Assembly (NCBI GenBank): GCA_963969395.1
Contig: OZ017798.1
Coordinates: 22,684,173 to 22,748,172, forward strand
DNA from: Pseudoscleropodium purum
Lineage: Eukaryota; Streptophyta; Bryopsida; Hypnales; Brachytheciaceae
Direction of reading: 5' to 3'
DNA: 64,000 nt
The position numbers were made by a program, and so were the translations under genes. The notes under the pieces are model-generated. The model was given only the letters and a program-made list of their open reading frames with translations, was not told the DNA's origin and searched no databases. The first letter of the stretch is position 1; every line of letters begins with the position of its first letter. Shown here piece by piece: positions 17,061-30,000 of the stretch.

Positions 17061-17217
17061 AGCTAACTTTGCTTATGACAATCCAAATGGGAGTTAGTTT
17101 GTTATAGGCAAAACTATACTAATGGTGTAAATTCTAGTTCTTGAAATATCCATCACTAGAATATTTTTGCCTATGATGGGTTGGCTCCCATTTGGATTCT
17201 CATAGGTAAGTTTATCT
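17061..17217. mobile_element. small foldback (MITE-like) element
   Basis: An imperfect inverted repeat: left arm 17061-17093 and right arm 17185-17217, sharing AATCCAAATGGGAG and its complement and a diverged outer part. The inner parts also pair (GTTATAGGCAAAA with TTTTTGCCTATGA; ATTCTAG with CTAGAAT). No certain target duplication was found. Confidence 0.7.
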
Positions 17218-20200
17218 TAATAGCATAAAAGTGAACTTTTGGATTGGAGGTACTACAAAGCTCACCACAATTGAAATGGCCTTCAATTGCATGCTTTGTG
17301 TGCAGTGTTTGGTAATTGAAGGTATCTATGGAAATAAAGATCCTAGATTGGTAGGGTCAATGCTTTGGACCATTGAAGCAAAATGTATGTGATTAAGATA
17401 ATTGCCTTGAGATAGTTAGTGAATAACCACTTTGTACTAGAGAACATGCTACATGCTATATATAGATTTTGCAACAACAAGCCTTAGGTGAATCTGGAGG
17501 GCAAGACTTGTGGCCACATACTATTGCACAATTTGCAACATGTGGTCCATTCCCTAGCATTAAGAATTAGGCATTCTTCTTTATGAAATACAGAATTAGC
17601 ACTCCCTCTCCTCCTATTGATTCGAACTTACAATTTGGCTAGCACCCAACCACATCTGGAAACTCTTCTATATGAACATCAACTATATTTCTTCAACATT
17701 GAGGTGCTAACTCCTTTTTGGAAAAAATTAAAATATATTAAAACCACCTATTACCAAACACTTTAGGAATTTCACATATGTCCCAAAGCAATATAAGACA
17801 ATGTAAATTTCCATGATTTGATTAGTCCCAACTTTGAGGAGGAGGCAAAACACATTCTACACTTTGGTTGGAAATTTCCAGCCGTATAGGTTGACTATAG
17901 GTCCTTGGTTGATAATAATTGGTTCTATCCCATACCGTAATGCTATGTAGAAAGGAGGCTTTCGAAATGTTTGAGTGTCTACCGCCAAAATGAGGTACTT
18001 TTCTGACAAACTCGACCCCCCAAAACTTGGGTTGTGTGTGGAGCAAGTGAAGGTGTTGGTTCCTTTTTTGCCTTGGAGCAAGAGGCGTGGAAAGAGGGAG
18101 GCAGTTGCTTTGTATTTTCCTAGTTCCCTACTGTAGCTCACGTGGATGCAAGGACCCAACTGAAGAGCTCGACTTTAACTGGAGACTTTATTGACCTGCC
18201 GTATTCACTCGGTGCATTCTTTAGGCTGGTCGCACGGATTTCTCTTTTGGTGGAGGCATGCAAATAACCCTCTCGCTGTCCCAAAATGATCTTCCGGACG
18301 GTTCTCCTTAATTTTATTGCAATAAGTTTAATATTACACTTTGAAAAGGGTTCCAAAACTCAAAAGTTTAGAATGATAGGAGTGCACCAAAGTCTACTTT
18401 CAACTTGAAACAAGTTGAAATAATATTATTTAAGCAAAAACTAACATTTTGTCCAGCCAAAAGATCATTTTGGAATAGAGTGAGTATTCTTCTCCAATTG
18501 GGAAAGACTTCATGTTCAAATAATCAAAGGGAAGTCAGTTATTTGTGAGAGAATATATATGATTCTAATAGATGAGGTGGATGAAGTTCTACGGTTCACA
18601 CAAGTGATCATTTTTTTCTTCTTTTCTAAGCCCTATATTTATTTGGGGGGTTGTAGTGTTTAGGGATCTATGGCCTGTGTTACCAATATTAATATAGAAT
18701 GTTGTGTAATTTTTTGAGCAAAAAGTTGTAAAAAGTCAACCTCATAAATAGTGAGGTGAATATTTGATTACAAACACTATGATTTTCAATGGATGAAAGT
18801 GTCATATTTCTCAAGAATGAAAATGATATGTTTGGATGTATAGTCCTAACCAATCATTACAAAGTAAATTATGTCATCCAAATGGATGAATAAATTTAAA
18901 ATTAAAGAAAGAATTGTTGTAGTATTGAACTTGATCACAATTAGGAAGTCTTCCAAAATTTTATGTTGGTTTTAAGATAATGATCTATTATTAAATTGTC
19001 TAACTTATTATTAGGTGTTGTTGGAAATTTGAAGGAATTTCTGCTTATCTTATTGTGCAATTTTTTGACACCATATACTTATCCAATATTATTTTCAAAA
19101 TAAAAATTATTATTATAATACTGTAGATGCCAAAAAACATCTCATATACCCAATTTGGGTACTTTTTGCAAAAGTTACAAGGCTCCAAAGTTGATAGCCG
19201 ATTAGCTCTAATCGGTTCGATTCGTCCGTGAACAGTAATATGCTGTCCAGTATGACAACCAGGCTATTAGGTTGTAATAAGTTGGATGCAAGATAGTTGG
19301 TGTTTTGAATAAAATGTTTCAAATAAATCAACTTAACCATAAAGGACCAAGTGTCTCCTCAAAGTGCAATGAAAGGTTTGGTTAAGTTCCCATGATCTCA
19401 ATTTTTAATGTAATCATATTAATTTTTTTTTAAGATAGAAAAACACATTAGCTTCTTAGGAATATAATATTTATTTCAATCAATGTGTGTGCAAAAGTTA
19501 TGCCATACTAAGCTCAAGAAATAATTTGTCATGTTGTACAAAATAATCACAAATTTAATTCAAAATAAAACTTTAAAATTTTTGTTACTTATAGAAAATA
19601 CTTTTGTCTACTTATAAAGATTTGATTCATTCCATTTAGACCAGTAATGAGAAAGTTATGGAAAGTCTTGTTTTTGGGCAATCCAAGTATATTCTTCAAA
19701 ATATAAGTTATTGGATTCATTTTTTAATTCAATTTTCACAATTTTCCAAAAAAAAAGTTCCACATGGTTTAGTTTGTTTGCTAAAACAATCTCATTATTG
19801 TAATTAGTGTCTTTTCAATTCCATCTTATATATAGCTATGAAAGATCTATTTTTTCCTTATGTCTCATACCTACATCTATATAACAATATTTTAAAGAAA
19901 GAAGATTGAATGTGTTTTTTGAATTTTTCCCAAACATTCAACTCAATTCTTCAATAAATTTTTTTTTGAATTCTTCAATAAAAAGTTTTTTATCTAGTGA
20001 ATTTTTTTTAAAATTAAAAGTATTAAAGGTAAAAAAATCTTGTCACACAAAGTGCAAAAAACTTGATTTCTTCATTTTGAATGCAAATATCTTACAATAT
20101 ACTTGACCAAAGTTCTTAAAATTTTTTCTGCATATTTTTGTATTCATTTACTACAACATTTAAGGGTTAGATAAGCAAAAAGAAAAGAAGAAATAATCTT

Positions 20201-22043
20201 TTTCACTTTGCAATAGAAATGGTAGTTTTGATTATTTTTTGACAAAAAAGACCTTGGTCCTTTAGGGATTAAATGATGTAGAATCATGAGTGTAGAAGGA
20301 TGAATGTATTGCAAACATTGTGCAAATAGTTTTATTAGGGGTGTGCCTAAATCCAAACTCTATACCAATCCAAAATTTCAATTTTGAGATACAATTTCAT
20401 AATACAAGAAATTAAAAGCTCATTAAAATGAATTACCAATTTGGTGGATAAAAATAGCATGGCATTCAAGTTTATCCATTACTAAAGGTGCAAATTTGCG
20501 TTACTACAAAAAGAAATTGGATGGAAAGTAGTACAATATGGTAATATTTTAACTCACACTAAACTAAAATAGTGCAACTTTGCTAAATTAGTGTTATATG
20601 CACTAAATAACTAAGTGATTTATTATAGTTGGAATTGCTTCAATTTTTATTTTTTTCTCCTTGGCATATCATGGGTGCCATTGGTGGCCACGCCATCTAA
20701 ATTAACCTTTAAATGACATATCTAACCTGAGGGGTTGGATTTTTACAGAATCTTCAAGAAAACTCTTTCTATTTTCAACTACATATGGACTTCCTTGGTA
20801 TCAATCTCTCTTTGTCCTAACAAGGTGCATCTATCAATCTTAATCTTGGATTTTGAATTACAATTTGAATTTGTATTTTTTGCATTAGAAAGTTTGATAA
20901 GATTTTTGAATAGTGGCTTTGAGGTGCCCATGGCCTTGAAGGGAGCAGAAGCTCATAATTGATTGGTCATTTGAACAAGTTACTTGATGCCTATTTAATT
21001 GGTTAAGGACTGTACTCGGTTAGAAAGGCATACAAGACTTCTTATAATTTAGGGTGAACATGATTAAAAAATACCAAACCATGATGAATTTGGGAATTCT
21101 ACTCATCTTGATTCAAATCCATGCAAATGCTTGGGGCTCCACAATAAATTTTGTGGCATTTGACCATCTTGATTTAGATATTACAATGCATCTTTGCATA
21201 TTTTCAGTCCATATGCCATTTGTTTTTTAAACCCCTAAACCGCATGCCAACAAAAAATTTCTTGATTTTCATCCCAATACATTCATTTCCAAATTCCCCA
21301 CACTTGTCTCCTTTCATCTAACTCCAAATTCATTATCAAACTCTAGCTACCAATAAAAAAGTGTCAATTTTAACTAGATAGTGGTTGATCAAACCTTGAT
21401 GGGTTAAGAAAGATTATGAAATCGAAATTTGGGCAGCCCTCCCACAAGTCCAAGACCTCAAATTTTTTCTAACCCTTAAAAAGACATTTGATGTAGTCAT
21501 CAAATTTACTTTGATTATAGAACCAATAGGTGCATTCTTCGTTTCTACAGTGAACAATGAAATGAAGTCATCTATGAAATGACTACTTTTTTCCCTCGGC
21601 ATCCTTCAAGCGTGGGTTAAATTATTAGCGTCCACCCAGCTGCTTTTGGTGGTGCAGGATGTAAACTATTTTCGCCATCCGATCCGTCGTTAGTGGCGTT
21701 CCCCCAAATTTTCAATTGTATTCTTTTCAGTTTGGTGACCTTGGCCCCTTCCAGATCACCGTCGTTTTCACGTGAAAATTTCGCCCGGGCTCATCACCTC
21801 CCCACTTCCCCAGGTCTCGTCGCCATTATTTTAAGCATTACCGACTGTCTGTAGCACGATGTACGAACTGGAGAAGGCAATAGTCCAAGCTGGGGACGAA
21901 ACTCAGGAGGCTACTAGCCTCTCGCCACGAAGGGTAGGATCGAAGGGAAGCTTGGGAAACACACTGTCTTGCTGTGTCTGGATGGTGCTCTAAGATATGA
22001 GCGTTAAGAATTGAGGGAGTGGGAAGTCAGAGCACCTTTGCGT
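17218..22043. other. AT-rich intergenic DNA
   Basis: No gene is supported. About 17826-17960 resembles 45790-45930 (CCCAACTTTGA, GGAG..AAAACACA, CTTTGG, then a CCGTAT/CCGGTT block), a dispersed repeat. 18000-18300 and 21600-22000 are GC-richer but have no coherent ORF. Confidence 0.4.
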
Positions 22044-22685
22044 TTAATTGCAGACGTGCAAGGCTCTCTTCTGTCGCATAGCTAGAATTGCTGCAACACT
22101 TCTTGGCTTGCTTGTGGTTTCCTCCAACTGCTCCTTAATTGGGGTACAAGCCGGTTCAGCCAAATTTGGAGGATATTTATTTTGATTCTCCTTGCTTGTT
22201 GGGGACGTCGTCAACAGAAGATTCTTGTTTGGGTTCAAAGTGAGTTGATTGCAGTATTCCGTAGTTGAGAAACCGGTTGAACTGATGGATTGCTTTACTT
22301 CCGAGCTTCTTGTCATATCTTGTCGATCTAGGTTTTGCATTCGAACCCTTTTCGTTGTACTAGTTTGCAATCCAACTTGGTTCGAAGTTGAAATGTGCAT
22401 GAGTTGTGAAATGGAAACTGGCATTACTACGCTGTTAGTTTGTGATCTTGTACTGAATCTCGTATCCCTAACATTCTCCTTGTAAGAAAAGATCTAGAAG
22501 GGTGACCTAGCCCTCAGAGTTTCTCGTTTGCTAACTCTTAGTTCTGTCCTAAAGGAGTCCAATGTAAGCCTCCTGCTATTTGGAGCAGTTTCGAGAAGTT
22601 TGATCGCTACTTTCTTTTGCCCAATTTTCTTTAGTTTTAACCAACTCATCCAATGTTCTTCACTAATGAACCCCACATCTTTCAC
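22044..22685 (-). pseudogene. doubtful ORF interrupted by one in-frame stop
   Basis: On the minus strand one reading frame is open from about 22730 to 22044 except for a TAG at 22494-22496. The part before the stop has a protein-like SEEHWMSWLKLKKIGQKK segment; the part after is Ser/Thr/Gln/Asn-rich and ends RSVAAILAMRQKRALHVC. A 28-nt GT-AG gap would remove the stop but is too short for a normal plant intron. There is no good ATG upstream of 22685. If real, it would be divergent from the AAA-ATPase gene starting at 22914, with about 200 bp between them. It may equally be 5' flanking DNA. Confidence 0.25.
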
Positions 22686-22913
22686 AATCGATCTGGTCGT
22701 TTTCAGAGTGGTCAGGAATCTTTGGTCGGATCCTTTACAGTTTAATTTTACAATTAAATTAGAATGGGATTGATGTAAGTTTCGTGATGCAGAGACGGTA
22801 CAAGTCGGGCCCCAAGTGCATCACTGTTTGTTTTCACTGACCATGTTCAGAAATTGCTGAGGAGTTTGGGGTTTCTGAGTTTATCCCAAATTCATTGAAG
22901 TCGTAAGCTTGCA

Positions 22914-25900
22914 ATGGAGCACTTGGGGAAGCTGATGAAGGTGCCGATCGTGGGTCAAGCGATGGGGCAGCTGTTTCCATTACTAGGGGTGGTCGCCGTG
23001 ATCAAGCAGACGATGCCCGCGGAGGGTCGGGAAGCCGTTGGTTACTGTCGAAGAGCCCTCAAAGGCTTGCTCAACCCCTTCTGCTACTTCGCCATCAACG
23101 AGTTCGAGGGCTCGCTCCCCAACGATCTCTACAGAGACATCCACTTGCACTTGGAGTCCCGTAAAGCGTACAACAAGGCAAAACGCGTCACCCTGTTCCG
23201 ACAACCCAACACGTCCAGCGTCACCATGCGGTTGGCGGATTCCAATGATGTGGTGGTCGATGTGTATAAGGTGAGGATTCTCTGACTTTTGATCTCATCT
23301 CATCTCACTAAGTAGTCTAATTTGTAGCAAATGAAAGAGGATTCCAACGCACCAAAGAATTCGTGATTTGAATACCGGATGCGAAAGTTGTGAGTGGATG
23401 ACCTGAAACTACCACCTGATTAGGTAGATGACCTAAACTAATACCTGATTAGTGTTACCAGCAATCTTCAACCCCTTAAAGAACCAACAAGCCTAGTCCT
23501 AGAGTGAGTCATATGTTCTTTGAGCACTTTTCAGAGGGTCATGTGGGGACTTTCTTGTGTTCAATTAAATATATCAGTTGACCTACACTGTACACTAAAA
23601 GTTGATAATGTTGTGTACTTTTTTAATCAGAATAAACAAAGTGTGAAGTATGTCTTGTACAATATAACGTGTTCAAATTTTGCACAATGATTCCAATTTT
23701 CTAATTTATAGCAAAAGTTTGAAGTGCGCTTACGTGACTTACTGCCTGGCACTGGACCTTAGTGTACATACCTTACTGTCTATTGTCCAAATATACTCTT
23801 TCAACAACCAAACACTTCAACCCTAATATTTATTCTTCTCCTTTTCTCCCTTCGGGTTTCCTTTTTCTTTGGATGTGTGTGTTTTCTCAAAATCCAGAAC
23901 CTGCAGGGGATGACAGTGTGGTGGACACACTCTGAATCTAAAGACAAGATAGTTTACCGAGGCCCTTTCAGTAGCGGGGGAGGATCAACAGAGCGCAAGT
24001 TCCAGTTGAAAATCCGGAAGAGGGACAAAGCCCGATTACTGCCCGAGTATCTCGACCACATAGCGAAAACCTCCAGCACCTACTCCGGCAAGACGCGAGA
24101 CATCAAGATCTTCACGAACTCCGACTCCATCCACAGCTACAACACGAACGGGTCGAGACGCCTGTGGGAAGAGATTCCGTACAAACACCCGTCGACGTTT
24201 GACACTCTGGCCATCGACCCTTGCTTGAAGGAGACGATCATTGCGGATTTAAACTCCTTTGCTAATGACCAGTTGTTTTACCAAAGCACGGGGCGAGCTT
24301 GGAAGAGAGGCTACTTGTTGTTTGGACCCCCGGGCACGGGGAAATCCTCCATGATTGCGGCCATGGCGAACCTGCTGAAATATGATATTTACGACCTCGA
24401 ACTCAGTCAAGTACGTCCAGTGGTTTCCCTTTCTTCCAATTCTTTCACTGTGTTTTGTGGTGAATTTGGTTTACGTTTCGTGATTTTTTATTTATCGATT
24501 AGTTTGTGCTATGGATATGAAATTTTATGTTGACGATAGGTGATGAGAATAGTTAAGTTTAGACTATTTTAGGAATGTTTAGGCAATGTTGTGAGATCTT
24601 CGTTTGGTTCAGTTTCTTTTGGTCGTAGTGATCATATAGAGGTGTGTGTTTGATGATTGGAATGATTGGGAGAGCTCCTCATGAATCATGAGAGAACCCT
24701 TTTTTTGTGTCGCTTACAGTAGTTGGAAGGAGCTCTTGGAGGTAGTGCTCATTTGAGCCTTTGACAATGAACTCTGGCAGTGGGACTTTGTGGTTCGAGA
24801 CCCTTCTTTCTACTAGTCCTTGAGGCTAGGGACCAAAACAGTCAAATTTTGTTAGAAACCTTGTTTGCAGGCCATTGTGGTAAAGTGTGATAAGTTTTTT
24901 TCACTTGTCAAAGAAGAAGTCTAGTACTGATTGGATGTTTACTTGTATAATTCTTGTGATTAGGTGAGCACGAATGGCGAATTGCGGCAGCTGTTGATTC
25001 AGACAAGCAATAGGTCCATTATTGTGCTTGAAGATATTGACTGCTCTGTGAAGTTCACTCACAGCCGCAGTGGTGCTAGAATCAGAAACCTACCAGGTAC
25101 GCTCCAACTCCCTTGTGGCTTAACCAAGGTAGAAGGTGCTCTTTCCTTTCACTTAAGTAATTCAACCAATCAATGTAGGAGTCAGGTTTCATTGAGACAG
25201 GAATGGAGGTTTAAGGTAGAGTACTCTTTCCATCACTTTGAGCATTTTAATCAATCAATTTAGGAGTCAGGTTTCATTGGGAGATGTATGGAGGGTTTAG
25301 GGTTTAGGGTATACTCTTTCAGTCACTTTAAGCATTTTAAGGCACAATCAATGTACGAGTGTGATTTCATTGGGAGATCACTCATTTGAGCTCATTCAAG
25401 AGATCACTTTCAATACTACAAGAGCCGAACTCTCTTGAGGTCAAATTGTTCCATCTAATTGTTTTCTTACTCAATGTATTGGATGATTTCTGATTCAATC
25501 ATTGAAGTGGGTAGTTGTAGACCTCTACTGAAGGGATGATAGACAACCCTGTTTTCATTCAAGGATCAGTGGTCGTACAAGTTTAGTCATACTTACTTCC
25601 AACTTGTTAACATCAAAATTAACAAATTAATATCAAAATTGACAAAGTAGGGTATACTCATTCTTGGTGTTAATGAGTGGTGTTAAGCAAAGCGAATCTA
25701 GTCCAAAGGTGTATGTAAATTCATTCCAAAACCCACTAACACCAATCTTAACACCAAGTGAGAACATACCCTAATGGAACTACATTAAATCGTGACTCAC
25801 CTAATAGTGACCCTTGAAGATTCTTGTCCAAAATGTACATAATTTTAACATGAGAGTTTTGGGATATATTTTTGTAACAAATTCTTGCCCCAAATGTACA

Positions 25901-27030
25901 TAATCTGGACATGAGAGCCTATGGTAGGGTAGTTTTTTGCTACGCTGCTTTTAAAAAATTCGTAGTTTCTTCATAAGGTGTCCAAATAATACAAGCTTGA
26001 ATGCGTTGGAAAGCTAGCATCACGTTCTTTTTAAAACTGAATGTGACCTTGCACAGTTGCACTGGCAGGAGAGACCCCCAACCCGGAGGACGACCCCAAC
26101 CGCGTCACCCTGTCCGGTCTGCTGAACTTCGTGGACGGCTTGTGGTCGTGTTGTGGCGACGAGCGCATCTTCGTGTTCACCACCAACCACGTGGAGAAAC
26201 TGGACAAGGCCTTGCTGCGCCCAGGCCGCATGGACATGCAGATCGAGCTCTCGTACTGCACCTTCCCGGCGTTCAAAGTGCTGGCTCAGAACTACCTCTC
26301 CACCCAAGACCACCCTTTGTTCCCCCAACTGGAGTCGGCGTTTCAGGGGAAAACCATGACCCCAGCTCAAATCGCTGAGCTGCTCATCAAGGACAAGCGC
26401 AACGTCGACCTGGCGCTGGAGAACGTGATCTCAGCTCTGGAAAATAACGTCCCTGAGGCACCGGAAACGGACAAAACTACAGTCACTCCGGACAACAAGG
26501 ACAAAGAGGACAACGACAAGAACAACGATTCCAACAAATCTGTCTCGAATTCTGCGGCCCAAGCCTCGTCCAAGCTGGTTATCGATAGAAGCAATCTCAT
26601 TGCAACTTTACAGGGAGTCATTAAAGTGCTGGAAAACAACATTGAATCCAAGAGCAGCAAGGACCCAGAGCTTGTGCAGAGCAAACAGATAACAAGCTCC
26701 AAATCACAGCCAGGCAGTCAACATACGGAGCCCGAATTTTCAAGTGCCAGCATGAAAGACTTGGCGCAGTCGATACGGGACACACTCCTGAAAAATAAAG
26801 GTGACATTGACTCTGCCATTGAGGGTGTGATTCATGTCCTGGAGAATAAACTGCCCATTAGTTCAAAGATTCAGGAGATAACCTCTTGTGGTGATGAGCT
26901 ATTGAATGGTAGTACTGCAAATGGTCATTCTAGTAGTGCATCAGGATGCACTGCATTAGCTAACGGGTCTTCGTCGCGAGCGGCCTCGAATGGCGTGTGC
27001 AGAGAATCCGAGAATGGAGGTATCAAGTAA
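22914..27030 (+). CDS. AAA-ATPase, BCS1/HSR4-like (AAA_assoc plus AAA), four exons
   Basis: Exons are 22914-23270, 23907-24410, 24964-25096 and 26057-27030, giving 655 residues; all joins are in phase and the donors are GTGAGG, GTACGT and GTACGC. Residues 1-119 carry a hydrophobic N-terminus (about 12-31) and the plant AAA-associated domain. The second exon start was chosen because VYKGMTVWW matches the family's F-x-G-V-x-x-W region. Walker A is GPPGTGKS (259-266), Walker B IIVLEDID (306-313), sensor 1 FVFTTNH (370-376), and the arginine-finger region LRPGRMD (385-391). Relatives such as AtOM66/HSR4 are membrane-bound ATPases of mitochondria or ER linked to stress and cell death, usually about 450-530 residues. 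This one is longer: its C-terminus repeats the final helical motif three times (430-463, 504-527, 562-597) with Ser/Asn/Lys-rich linkers. The third intron's acceptor is ambiguous (26056 or 26068, both in frame). The substrate is unknown. Confidence 0.9.
23327..23790. repeat. intron-1 repeat related to 47411-47640
   Basis: Intron 1 of the AAA-ATPase holds two blocks that recur in the same order at about 47411-47474 and 47560-47605: TTCCAACGCACCAAAGAA with ATTTGAATACCGGATGC, and TAGTGTACATACCTTA. Intron 1 also has a 27-bp near-tandem pair at 23398-23424 and 23428-23453 (GATGACCT...CCTGATTAG). This is a dispersed repeat of unknown type. Confidence 0.55.
25137..25385. repeat. intron-3 minisatellite, three ~85-95 bp units, with a telobox
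   Basis: Three diverged direct copies each run CTCTTTC..TCACTT, ATTTTAA or similar, CAATCAAT, AGGAGTCAGGTTTCATTG and a purine-rich tail. Copy 2 ends with GGGTTTAGGGTTTAGGG near 25295, two units of the plant telomere repeat TTTAGGG. Teloboxes occur in plant promoters and at interstitial sites; here it lies within an intron. Confidence 0.75.
25648..25773. mobile_element. 122-bp MITE with TA target duplication, in AAA-ATPase intron 3
   Basis: Element 25650-25771 has inverted ends GGGTATACTCATTCTTGGTG and a right arm whose complement reads GGGTATGTTCTCACTTGGTG, followed inward by TTA.GA.TGGTGTTA on both arms. TA lies at both borders. The arms make up most of the element, as in mariner/Stowaway MITEs; the end sequence is not the classical Stowaway one, so the family is tentative. 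Confidence 0.65.
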
Positions 27031-30000
27031 GCTTCAATTTGTCAACTTGAAGTATGTTTATTCTACCAAGGCTGTTCTGTTACGTACAGTTAACGTTCTG
27101 GTGCAGCAGAGACTTGTGAAAAGTCTACAATAGTGGATTACTGAAATTTGGCTTCAATTCTATATTGCACGAAGAGGTCTGTTGCATATATGAACCTGTA
27201 GGGTAGCCATGGCCGGAGAATTTCAGTATCCCAGCTACATTGTAATATTACGCTGTTACAGTTACATTTGCCCCGAGGCGGCAACTAACTCAGACTGAAG
27301 TGATGTGGTGTATACGCAATTTCGGAAAGGCTGTATGCACAATTCCAAAATTTTGTAGTCAGATAGAACTACAGAAGGCAATGTTGCGACCACACTTCTA
27401 GTGTAGGTAGGCCTGGTTTTGACTATTCATTTTGGTATAGTGTAAAGCTTCATTCTTTTATTAAATCAGATTTTGGGCCTCCATGGAATGATTGTGATAC
27501 ATGTCTTCTATGGATGGTAAGAAAGTGATCTGTTTTTTTTTTTTTAGAAAAAGGGCCATAGCGGTGATATAAATCTTCTGCAAAAACTGTGGCACAATAA
27601 GGATATGATTCAAGACTTCTATAAATACTACCTTGAAGTGAAATCACTCATTCTAACCATATTAGACATTACTATCAGTATTTTGCAATTGATGTTAAGA
27701 CAATGTACTATTGCATGTTGTAGTGAAATTAAGAAAATGTCACTAGGATTGAATAAAAAATATGACCAATTCTAGAAATTATTTTTATCAAGCCAAAAAG
27801 GGCAACCCTCTACTTGTTCTTGAAGGGGATTAAGTCCATGGTTTGCCATGGTTGTATTAAGTCTATCTTAGCTTTGGCCCTCAAAGGCCATATGTTTTAT
27901 GAATCATTGTTTATGGAATTATTGGCTTTTTGTTGAAGGAGAGGGAGCTTTGTATTGAGAGAAGCTACTTCAAGGATGCTTGAGTAGCTACCTTATCAAA
28001 AAGGGTGCCAAAGCTATAGGGACAAAGCCTCTCATTTAAACCCTAAAATTCTTTAAAACTAAACTGTGGTTTTGAGATTTTTGTCAACTACCATAGTTTG
28101 ATATTTGACTTTTTTGCTTGTGCAAATTAAATTTTGAGATACAAATTTTTCTTGCAAATCTGAAATTAGAATTTGCTTGCACACATAAGTTTAAATGCAT
28201 TTTCAATGAATTGCTAAGTATTTTGGCTTCAAAAATTTAATTTCTATAATTATTGAAGGACTAGTGAAGAGTTTCCACTTGGCAATTCATTTAGCAATCA
28301 AGACTATGACACTTCAATTTCTCCTTGGATGCAATGACAATAATATTCAACTTTTAGGCCATAAAAATCTCTCTTTTTCAAATTTTTTTCCATCCTACTT
28401 CATATTATTTCATTACAAGAATCTACCATTGAGATTTTTTTTTAAATTTAAAAATAAATTTATCAATATTTCTTAATGTTTTGCTCTTTGCAAAGAGATC
28501 ATGGTAATGCAAGGTGTAAAAGCTTTCTACATATTGGATTCAAGTTTTGATATTTGTATAGAGCCATGCCTATTGATGAAGGAATTGTGGGAATAAAAGG
28601 GTCGATGAAGATGGCAAAGCCATGATATGGCCATGGAATCATAATGCCTCACAACCAAAGCCATGAAATGAAGCTAGACGAGTGCAACCATTATTATTGC
28701 TTCATATAATTTGTGTGTCCATTCACTTACATCACCAACAATTGTAATGTTTTAATAAGACATATTAGATATACAAAGTAATAAAAAATATAATTTTGAC
28801 CTTTCAAAGTTGAAGAATTGTTTTAGGTCCAAATTTATTTACTTATATTTACGAAACTTAATTTGTACTATATTTTATTATTACCAATGATAAACATAAG
28901 AATGTTTTATTTATTAGGATTTAGACAATCACTAACTAATCACACATGAGAACATCCATCATTTTGAAACTATAAACCCTTGTCCATGCAAAGCCTTCTT
29001 TCTACGTGCCTGTTATCTTCAATCTCAACTATGTGAGATGGAAAAAGTACGCTTTGAATTCAATATTGTGTAGTACAAGTCAAAGTTCAATGTTGCAACA
29101 ATTTGGGATTCCTTAGAAATTACCTCAGATATTTACTACAAGGACTATTATAGGCCACCACATTGGCTTACAATTTAGAATTAGGAAAATTTAGACAATT
29201 TAGGTGAAATTGCAAGTTATGAATTATTAACTTGTTGGAGAATTTAATCTATAATCATAAATTAAAGAATTTTCTAATAGGTAGCAATGAAAATTCTACC
29301 ATACGGGTTTGAATTTTAGAAAATGAAATTATGTAAGAATGATGAAGAAATTCTAGGAAAAATTAGGACTTTTAAATAAAAAAGACATTAAATAAGAAAT
29401 GAAAAATTAATGAAATTAGGCAAATGGTTGAATGTAGAAAAATTGAAAACTAAATACTATGAGTAGGAAATTGCATTAGAAATCAATCAAAAATATATAA
29501 TACAAATGGAAACAATCCAGAACTAATTACTAGCGTTAGAAAAGACACTAAAACATTAATATAGTGGTAGGTACTCTAAAATAGGGAAAATTAGTAAAGT
29601 AATATATTTGATAACAATTTAATGTGTTTGATAATAGTTTAATTCATTTTATAGTAAATTAATGTTGTGATGAAATTTTAATGGATGAAATTATTAAACC
29701 AATGAATACATGGGGCTTACTATAGTAGTGTAGTGTAACTTCTTGCAGTAGTGTAGGAAGCTAGGATTTGTTTTTTTCTCTTCCATGTGTGTGTGCTTTG
29801 ATGAGGGTTTTTTTGGAGGAGATTTGGTGGATTTTTTTGGAGAGTTGTGGAGGTTAGGTGAGAAGTAGAGTTAACAAATTTGTTGAATAGATAATCACTC
29901 TTTTGTAGATTAAATAAAAAGGAAGATGATTATGATTAGGGTTTGGGAGGTTAGATAAGAAGTCTAATGTAGTAAATAAGGATTTTTTAAGATTAGCCAA

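Noticed and set aside
19195..19245. GGTTCGATTC-like T-arm, possible tRNA
   Set aside because: No matching acceptor stem or anticodon arm could be paired around it.
26001..26378. Alternative frames of 116 and 125 codons over ATPase exon 4
   Set aside because: The AAA motifs (sensor 1, arginine finger) are in the other frame.
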